Positions 33,076-39,195 of a stretch of DNA of 39,195 nt are shown in pieces. How positions within the stretch are numbered: the stretch's first letter is position 1; every line of letters starts with the position of its first letter. Below the pieces are notes generated by a model, which did no database searches, was not told the origin of the DNA, and saw nothing but the letters and a program-made list of their open reading frames with translations. Source of the stretch: Cyanophora paradoxa (Eukaryota > Glaucocystophyceae > Cyanophorales > Cyanophoraceae); the NCBI GenBank assembly GCA_004431415.1, contig QPMI01000450.1, positions 1 to 39,195 on the forward strand, in the 5' to 3' direction. Both the position numbers and the translations under genes were made by a program.

Positions 33076-34140
33076 TTACAGCATCTCAAAGTCAGAGTCA
33101 TCGTCATCGGAAACCAACTCAATGAGGCCCTCGGGCGCCGACTTAAGGGAATGCGGGGAAGGGACTGCGCTGCCTGCACCAAGTCCTGCCGCTCGCGCTC
33201 GCGCTGCGCCGCCAAGGCCGCTGCCGCCTCTGCCTCGCGCTGCTGCTGAGCCTCGATGCGCGCCTTGAGCTCGGCCGCCTCCTTCTGCTTGCGCTCGGCG
33301 ATCCGCGCCTTGTTGATCTGGTACTGGACAAGGCGCTCGTGGCGCCGCTTGCGCTCCAACTCCTTGCGGAGCTCGTTGCAGAGGACGCGCTTCTCAATGG
33401 TCTTGACGTGCTGAGTCAGGCGCTCGCTGTAGTGTGACGTCACGCGAGAACGGGCAATGCCGGCGCCGAGCTTCAAGTCCTTCTCGTGTGCCTTGGCGGG
33501 TCCTTGACGCGCTCGGAGTTGTCGGTGAATGACGTAGTCTCCATGAACTTCTTCTTGACGATTGACTTGGTCTTGATAATGCGGCGCTTGCGAGTCGGGT
33601 TTTCGTTGTCGCCTTCAGAGTCAGAAGACGACTCAGAGTCGTATGGAATCGGCACGTCAAAGTCGATGAAGTCGTTGATGTCAGACTCGACGTCAGAGGC
33701 CTCGGACTTGGCGTCATCGGCGGGCTCGGGGCGGGCTCGGCGACGGGCTGAGGGGCAGATGACGACGATGACGGAGGGGGGTAATTCGTGAAGACTTGAG
33801 GGGGTAGGCCCAGGCGAGCGTCTCGGCAGCAGACTCGGCGAAAAGCTTGGGGTCGCCCCAGCCGTTGGCGGTCTTGACCCAGCCGGGGACGGGGGCACGT
33901 CGACGGGGGGCTCGGGCTTGGGTTGCTTGGACTTGGATTTCTTGGCCTTGGACGTGAAGGCGGACTTGGGAGAAGTTGCACTTCGGGGCCAGTGGCGCGT
34001 AAGATGGCATAATTGTAGATGTACCCCAGAGCGTCGGCGCGCTGCTCCATCTCAGGGGTAGCCCCTTGAGTGCCACCGGAGTTAGCCCACGTTGCTTGGA
34101 CAAAGGCGAAGTCCTCGGCAAGCTCAGCGGGAATCGACAT
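33076..34140 (-). CDS. Unknown coiled-coil protein with several frame breaks (about 357 aa)
   Basis: ATG at 34140 gives MSIPAELAEDFAFVQATWAN. Breaks at G runs (plus strand) 33985-33988, 33884-33895, 33800-33804, 33728-33731 and 33155-33158, with another near 33500, are each corrected by one base. Segments in order: Lys/Ser/Pro-rich linker; VKTANGWGDPKLFAESAAET; acidic ESSSDSEGDNENPTRKRRI; a long Arg/Glu/Gln coiled coil (ELRKELERKRRHERL; AQRERERQDLVQAAQ); and an acidic end SDDDDSDFEML. A weak box TGATTTCTTTTC lies at about 34153-34164. No family is recognised. It is lower in GC than the virion genes but looks part of the virus. Confidence 0.5.
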
Positions 34141-34163
34141 CTGCGCAAAGGGAAAAGAAATCA

Positions 34164-34476
34164 GCAAAGGCAAAACGTGAGGTGACTGTGAGGGCGGACT
34201 TGTGAAAATTCGGAGAGGCAGGGTTTCCTTGGGCTGAGAGAAGGCGGCGAACCCGTTTCAAGAGTGAGGCAAAATGGCGGCGGACCGCGGTTTTGTGGGC
34301 GAATTTTTTCCTGGGCTAGTTCGCAACGGAAAACGTTGCCAACTGGCCTGAAAAAGCCAAATTTAGCGTTGGACCGAAGACAGAAAAAGGAGCCGGCCTG
34401 ACGGAAATTGCCCGAGTGCGTCCGCCGAAGGTCGAGTCTCGGATGGGGGTACACCCTCAGGGGCCCCCCTGGCCCC
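34164..34476. other. Gene-free interval
   Basis: No ATG-started ORF with coding character is seen on either strand. The stretch has several G-rich and AAAAA tracts but no clear repeat. Confidence 0.5.
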
Positions 34477-34947
34477 TCACCCTGGTAGTACCCTCTCAAA
34501 GGGATTTTCGAAGCCGTACAATTCTTGGTAAGTCTCGTAATCCGGGCTGTACCCCCTCACAATCTGCGGGAGCCCCATTGAAAGCCTCCGTCTATCCTCT
34601 CTCAATTCCCTGCGGAAAAGTCTACGGTCTTCTCGAGCTTCGCGCGTCACGCCAGCTGGGCGTGGTCTATGATTGTTAGGGTTGTCGTAGCCTGGTCCCA
34701 CCAGCCTCACGAAATTTTCGCGTATGGCCTCGGGGAGACTCTGGAAACGGTTCGTTGCGTGGAACTCGATCCATTCATTGAATCGACGCGGATATTGACG
34801 GATGACTTCAAGCACGCCCTGTGTGTTGGGCTCTGGTGTTATGTCGGGAATGTCATGTCCTGTGAGGTGCCAACGCCAGAACTCGCGCAGCCTCTCGAAT
34901 GCCATATGCAACTCAAAGGGGAAATCGTAATAGAGATTGCCTGACAT
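34477..34947 (-). CDS. Unknown basic protein (156 aa)
   Basis: The ORF is intact from the ATG at 34947, which follows the box GGAAATTTTCGG (34960-34971, minus). It is helical and charged, aromatic near the start (DFPFELHMAFERLREFWRW) and Arg-rich in the middle (REAREDRRLFRRELREDRRR). No family is recognised. It is the outermost gene on the right with a viral-type box, so the viral end lies to its right. Confidence 0.55.
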   Translation of the reverse strand: MSGNLYYDFPFELHMAFERLREFWRWHLTGHDIPDITPEPNTQGVLEVIRQYPRRFNEWIEFHATNRFQSLPEAIRENFVRLVGPGYDNPNNHRPRPAGVTREAREDRRLFRRELREDRRRLSMGLPQIVRGYSPDYETYQELYGFENPFERVLPG

Positions 34948-35005
34948 TTTTCTCCCCCTCCGAAAATTTCCCCGTTTTGAGTCCAGACTCTGATTCCAAC
35001 TCTTC

Positions 35006-35054
35006 CCAAGTCCCAAGTCCCAAGTCCCAAGTCCCAAGTCCCAAGTCCCAGGTC
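35006..35054 (-). repeat. 7-bp tandem array, third copy
   Basis: Six units of CCAAGTC plus the variant CCAGGTC, preceded by CAACTCTT as at 32942-32950. It may mark the right end of the viral element. Confidence 0.85.
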
Positions 35055-35183
35055 CCATTTTTCTCCCATTTCAGTCCGAGATTTTGCCCAAGTCCAAATC
35101 CGGGCCCGGGATTCGAACCCTCGTTTTCGGTCGATTTCACGCGTGAAAAACGCACTTTTCGGCCTTTTCCGATTTTTCCTTTC

Positions 35184-35294
35184 TCGCGATCGCAGAAATG
35201 CCCCCGATCTCGAAATCGCGATCGAAAAGGGTCGCGATCGGGAGAAAGTCGCGATCACCAGGGTCGCGATCGGGTCGCGATCGCCGCGATCGCC
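35184..35294. repeat. Cluster of GCGATC/CGATCG sites
   Basis: Seven GCGATC words occur within about 110 bp, most extended to GCGATCG. The stretch lies between the last viral-type repeat and lower-GC host-like DNA. It could be a protein-binding or methylation-rich junction region. No gene is seen. Confidence 0.6.
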
Positions 35295-35656
35295 AGCCTC
35301 GGAGGGGGTACCCCCACAGCTGTTGCGGCGGTTATAAGAACCTCCGCAATCCAAGCGTCACTTCCGAGTCTCGAGCTCTCGGAGTTGCCTTTTCGCGTTT
35401 GGCCCATTGATGGCCCTCTTATATAATTAGTGCAGGATCTGATCCCATTCCCGTCAACATCGAGAGTTTAGTTTTGTATTTGAACAAATTATATATATAT
35501 ATTTCTCCCCCTTTGTAATTCAGATCAGATCCAAACCTCATGACCATTGCGATTGCGATTAATATAGGACGTCTTCAAGGCTTAGCTTTGATCTGCGATT
35601 ACGATTAGCTAGGGCGTCCTTAATCTGCGATTACGATCAGGGGTTGGACGCCGTGT

Positions 35657-35723
35657 GACGAAAGTTGGACGAAAGTTGGACGAAAGTTGGACGAAAGTAG
35701 TACGAAAAGTTGGACGAAAGTCG
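35657..35723 (+). repeat. 11-bp tandem repeat (GACGAAAGTTG)
   Basis: Five to six units of GACGAAAGTTG, one of them altered. Confidence 0.75.
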
Positions 35724-35950
35724 GTCTTCATGCGTACGCCTGCACGCACAACAGACCAGCGCTAGCCGCCGCGCCGACCAGCCACATACGTCTGAGGCCG
35801 AGGTAGTGTACATTTCCACGCGCGCGCCAGACTACGGACGCGACGATGAACACTCCCTCGGTGCGGCCGTGCGACATGTGAGTCGCGAGCCCACGTCGGT
35901 CGGACTCCTTCGATCGATTTCGTGCTGTACACAAGCATCCCGCCCGCCAA

Positions 35951-36080
35951 AGCTCTCGATGCGCTTGGGCGCACCGCGGGCTGCGGGCGCGCGCTCAGCG
36001 GCTACGGAGGGCATCTGCGGGCGTATATCTCAGAGATCGTTGCGAGAGCCGTCCGGCCGCGCCGCCGGCTCTCCTGGTCA
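35951..36080 (+). repeat. Dispersed repeat, forward copy
   Basis: About 130 bp containing GGAGGGCATCTGCGGGCG and ATCTCAGAGATCGTTGCGAG. Inverted, imperfect copies are at about 36696-36777 and 36812-36907, which makes a foldback of about 0.9 kb. Confidence 0.7.
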
Positions 36081-36664
36081 TGGCTCAAGCTTAAGAGTGA
36101 GGCCCGCCGGACGAGCCCCGTTCCAGGCGTCGCAGGGAGGTGAACCAAACACGCCGTGTGTGACGGGTTTAAGCTTAAGCGCAAGATGTAATTGCGAATG
36201 CATATGCAAGCTTGAACGCCGGCGCAGCCTGGCCCAGTGGCAGCGCTAGCGCAGCCTGGCCCCTGGCCCTGGCAGCAGCGGCGATTAAGATTAGACGTAC
36301 GTTTCTTCTGATGCTTAAGAAGGCGGTTGAGGTTATGTTTTGCGATTACGACTACGCTTTGCGATTACAACTTAGCCTACGAGGTTACGCTTTGCGATTA
36401 CGACCTAGCCTACTAGGCTACGAGTCGCGAGCCTCAGCGCTTTGCGTTCAGGTTTCAAAAGTTTCCTATTGCGATTACGACTAGACGCCGCAGCTTTCTA
36501 GCTTCGAATTCGATTTATTAACCTGCGATTATGATCTATTAAAACAGACCTGCGATTAAATTGGTGTTCGAGCTATTTAGTGTTTGTTTTGCGATTACGA
36601 TTTGATGTGATCTAGCTTTAATGTTGCGATTAAGGTTAAATTATAATTAGAAGTCTCTTCTGAT

Positions 36665-36695
36665 GTTTAAATTTGGCAAGTTGCCAAATTTAAAC
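36665..36695. repeat. Perfect 31-bp palindrome
   Basis: 15-bp arms (GTTTAAATTTGGCAA and its reverse complement) around a single G at 36680. It sits directly before an inverted copy of the dispersed repeat. Confidence 0.85.
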
Positions 36696-36777
36696 AACGA
36701 TCTCTGAGATATCCGCACGCAGATGCCCTCCGTAGCGCGCGCCCGCAGCCCGCAGGGTGCCGAAGTGCATCGAGAGC
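36696..36777 (-). repeat. Dispersed repeat, inverted copy 1
   Basis: Imperfect reverse complement of 35951-36042. Confidence 0.65.
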
Positions 36778-36811
36778 TAGGGGCTTGTCCAGCGGGCCTT
36801 GCTCTTCGGGC

Positions 36812-36907
36812 CAGGTGAGCCGGCGGCGCGGCCGGGCGGCTCTCGCAACTATCTCTGAGATGTCTGCCCGCAGATGTCCGCGGGGCGCAGTCCGCGAGAG
36901 CTCGGGG
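36812..36907 (-). repeat. Dispersed repeat, inverted copy 2
   Basis: Imperfect reverse complement of 35951-36080, including the Arg/Gly-coding GC-rich end GGCGGCGCGGCCGGGCGGC. Confidence 0.6.
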
Positions 36908-37387
36908 CTTGTGCTCTCCAGGACTCAGGGACTTCTTCTCCTTCGTAATTTCTTGCTCATCGATTCGAAATGATAATCATGCTTTTTTTTCCATCAACTT
37001 GTTCCTGATGCCACATCCCCCCGGGTCCACATGTACACCCACCCCTCACGAGCCCCACCCCCTACGCCTCGGGAAAATCTGTGTCGAAGGCCCCATATGC
37101 TATGACAGGGCGCTACGGGGCGCTGGGGCGTCGGCGCTACGCGCGCCGACGCTCGTAGCTAGCGCTCGGCTCCCATCCCCTTTTCCCCATCAGGGCACCA
37201 GTCCCTGCGGGTTACGCTCTCACCCAAACAGCACGGGTACAGTTAAAGCGCTGTAGGTAGGAGGTCCGGCGCGCCCGTAGCGTAGAAAGAGCAAGTTGCG
37301 GTGACTGAAGATGAGAATACCATGAGCAGTTGTAAAAATGTAGGATCAAAATGATCAATTTCTTTATAAGCATCAACAATGTTTAAT

Positions 37388-37471
37388 CCCGCCGTACGCG
37401 TCCGGGCCTAGCGCTAGCTAACGTAAGCGAGCTCGTAATCGGATTTCGCCCCCGCCGTACGCGTCCGGGCC
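37388..37471 (+). repeat. Two direct copies of a 21-bp word
   Basis: A word starting CCCGCCGTACGCGTCCGGG occurs at 37388-37408 and 37451-37471, upstream of RPL10A. It may be promoter-associated. Confidence 0.6.
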
Positions 37472-37786
37472 CGGCGGCCTATCGATATCTAGCCCGCCGG
37501 CGCCGCGCTTCTAGATCTCGCCTGCGGTTCGGTCGTCCACTGACCTCCGAGGCTCCTCTTTCGCGGCGCGGACGGCCTCCCCGTGACGTACGATTACATC
37601 AACGGGCTCATTAAGGAGGTAGCGGCCGCCTCCGCGACCTCCGCGTCCTTGGCGGCTGGTCCCACCCGGTGACTCAGTGTGACTGCAGCACCAAAGCTCA
37701 AGCCGCTGATCCGAGCTCGAGCCGACCAAGCCGCCGAACTCGTGCTCAAGCCGGCCACCGGGAGTACACAAGTTTTTGCGATCACC

Positions 37787-38854
37787 ATGAGGTTCGCTTC
37801 CTGTCGCGCTGCGTTGGCTCTAGCGCTGCGCTCCCCGCACGCCGGCGCCGTCTAGGGAACGCGCCCTACGCCGATAGCTTTGACCGGGCCGGGGGTCGTG
37901 GTCGCGCGGCCCGCGCGTGGCGCGCGCTGGCGCGTGAGCCGAGCGCTGACGCGTGTCTCCGCAGCAAGCTGGCGAAAGAAGTCCTGCAGGAGGGCATCCG
38001 GTCGATGCTCTCGTCCTCCAAGGATGAGAAGACCAAGCGCGGCTTCCTGGAGTCTGTTGAGCTCCAGATCGGCCTGAAGAACTACGACCCGCAGAAGGAC
38101 AAGCGTTTCAGCGGCACTCTCCGCCTCCCGCACGTCCCGCGCCCGAAGTTCGCGGTCTGCGTCATTGGCGACCAGGTTCACTGCGACCAGGCCAAGGCTC
38201 TCGGCGTGGACTTCATCGATATGGACGGTCTGAAGAAGTTCAACAAGAACAAGAAGATCATCAAGAAGTTCGGTGCCTGTCTTTCAGCTCTAGCTATGTG
38301 TCGTTCATGCTCCCTGTTGACGATTGGCCTTTGCAGCCAAGAAGTACAACGCTTTCCTGTCGTCGGACTCCGTCATCAAGCAGATTCCTCGTGTTCTTGG
38401 CCCCGGCCTCAACAAGGCGGGCAAGTTCCCGAGCTCCATCACCCACACCGATGACCTGAACGACAAGGTGCCTTTTCCTCGTTGACAGGATGCTGTAACT
38501 TTCGGCATACGGGCCTCTTATACATCGACGCCGTAGATTAAGGAGCAGAAGGGCTCGATCAAGTTCCAGCTGAAGAAAGTTCTGTGCCTTGGTGTCGCCG
38601 TCGGCAACGTCGACATGACCCCCGAGCAGCTGGTTCGCAAGCTTTTCGTGTTGTTTCATTTCGGCGCTGACGTTGTTTGCAGCAACTGAACGTCACCCTG
38701 ACGGTCAACTTCCTTGTGTCGCTTCTGAAGAAGAACTGGCAGAACGTGAAGTCCATCGTCATGAAGTCCACCATGGGCAAGCCCATCCGCCTGGTGCGTC
38801 TTTGCTCTTTCATCGAATCATTACCTACATCTGAATGTGCGTTCACAGTACTGA
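37787..38854 (+). CDS. RPL10A: Host ribosomal protein RPL10A (uL1), six exons
   Basis: Cytosolic large-subunit protein uL1 of the ribosomal L1 stalk. Exons: 37787-37791 (only ATGAG), 37965-38272, 38337-38467, 38537-38647, 38683-38793 and 38849-38854 (TAC TGA). The total is 672 nt or 223 aa, close to the usual 217. All introns are GT-AG; sizes are 173, 64, 69, 35 and 55 nt. Recognisable blocks: [77 protein letters not shown] and STMGKP. Exon phases agree at every junction and no frame break is present. This is clear eukaryotic chromosomal sequence and anchors the host side. Confidence 0.93.
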
Positions 38855-39195
38855 GAGGCTCATGCATTGATTGGACGCACCCCCTTGCCGGACACCAAAT
38901 TACCAAGACGAGGGCCTGTGCCCTGCTGTCGTTGGGAGCCATGTCTTTGCTCTATCATGATCGCAATCGAAACAGAGATTTTACGCGGGGGGGGGGGGGG
39001 GGCGCGCATGCACACGGGCCCTCTCTCGAGCTCACATGCACGTGCACCCTCTTGGCGAGAGCTTCGACATCTGTAGAGCTCGAGGGGGTGACATGATGTG
39101 TGTGCATGCACACATGCGCGGGCCCTGTTCAGCAAGGATGATCGATATCATGATCATGAGATGGCGGCTGCGGTGGCAGTCCGATGCATATATAT
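38855..39195. other. RPL10A downstream region with low-complexity DNA
   Basis: No gene is seen. It contains a run of 16 G (38987-39002) and alternating purine-pyrimidine GCATGCACAC/TGTGTGTGCATGCACAC stretches (39004-39115) capable of Z-DNA or hairpins. Confidence 0.6.

Larger units (their letters stand above)
35545..36635. repeat. Interspersed TGCGATTA(C) motif, 11 copies
   Basis: Copies lie near 35550, 35599, 35625, 36338, 36359, 36391, 36467, 36521, 36551, 36587 and 36625, usually as TGCGATTACGA, all in the same orientation. Confidence 0.65.
35055..37786. other. Host-like intergenic DNA with repeats
   Basis: About 2.7 kb without a supportable gene. Composition is less GC-rich and contains a (TA)n tract near 35488-35500, 11 copies of TGCGATTA, an 11-bp tandem array, a 130-bp dispersed repeat in three copies and direct repeats near 37.4 kb. 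ORFs here have no coding character. Confidence 0.55.

Noticed and set aside
34161-34499. 112-aa minus-strand ORF upstream of the 357-aa gene
   Set aside because: No ATG start, no promoter box and Pro/Ser/Arg/Cys composition of chance reading.
35105-35130. tRNA-like B-box (GGGTTCGAATCCC on the minus strand)
   Set aside because: Only three T-stem pairs form and no A-box, anticodon arm or acceptor stem could be placed around it; it could be a tRNA-derived remnant but is not supported.
35710-36250. ORFs in the host-like repeat zone
   Set aside because: Arg/Ala-rich translations of GC-rich repeats with no domain, promoter or splice context.

Overview
The window looks like algal nuclear DNA carrying an integrated, nearly complete genome of a small nucleocytovirus-like virus of the mriyavirus type (Yaraviridae / 'Gamadviridae', the latter containing the Pleurochrysis endemic viruses of haptophytes). 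Evidence for the virus, roughly 1-35.06 kb: a double jelly-roll type major capsid protein, an A32-type packaging ATPase, a poxvirus-A22-type RuvC resolvase, a VLTF3-like late transcription factor, a DUF5767-like protein, a DUF5679-like zinc ribbon, an HNH endonuclease and two HUH (rolling-circle Rep type) proteins. No DNA polymerase, RNA polymerase or helicase-primase is visible, as expected for mriyaviruses. Evidence for the host, about 35.4-39.2 kb: a complete six-exon RPL10A (uL1) gene with short GT-AG introns, and several host-type repeats. Host identity is not provable here; a haptophyte or other alga is an inference.

Layout. 1-2.65 kb (+): broken or short genes, several with one membrane span. 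2.67-3.63 kb (-): three small genes, two with a membrane span. 3.65-5.13 kb: nested 72- and 74-bp inverted repeats with iterons around an AT-rich core (candidate origin), with two overlapping minus-strand genes inside. 5.2-6.4 kb (+): an unknown gene and a possible ssDNA-binding protein. 6.5-14.4 kb (-): virion block (DUF5767-like, unknowns, major capsid, 624-aa Pro-rich protein), then three small zinc proteins and the resolvase. 14.4-16.3 kb (+): ATPase and two small genes. 16.3-17.2 kb (-): VLTF3. 17.3-22.0 kb (+): two HUH proteins and small virion or membrane genes. 22.05-30.5 kb: adhesin block of a ~5.2-kb fibre gene, an S74-chaperone fibre and a divergent FN3/Gly-rich adhesin. 30.5-32.4 kb: two tandem paralogues and HNH. 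32.4-35.06 kb: 7-bp tandem arrays around two further genes. 35.06-37.8 kb: host or junction repeats. 37.79-38.85 kb: RPL10A.

Two features tie the element together. First, nearly every gene has an AT-rich box of the form (A/T)AATTTTCT(A/G/C)A about 10-45 nt before its ATG, probably the virus promoter, often overlapping the stop codon of the preceding gene. Second, about 29 reading-frame breaks are each corrected by one extra G or C, nearly all inside a run of 3-6 G/C. This suggests homopolymer undercalling in the assembly more than genuine decay, so the virus may be intact. How the parts would work together is inferred: HUH proteins nick an origin and start replication by host polymerase in the nucleus, the resolvase processes concatemers, VLTF3 drives late genes, the ATPase packages DNA into the capsid, and the large fibres bind the host.
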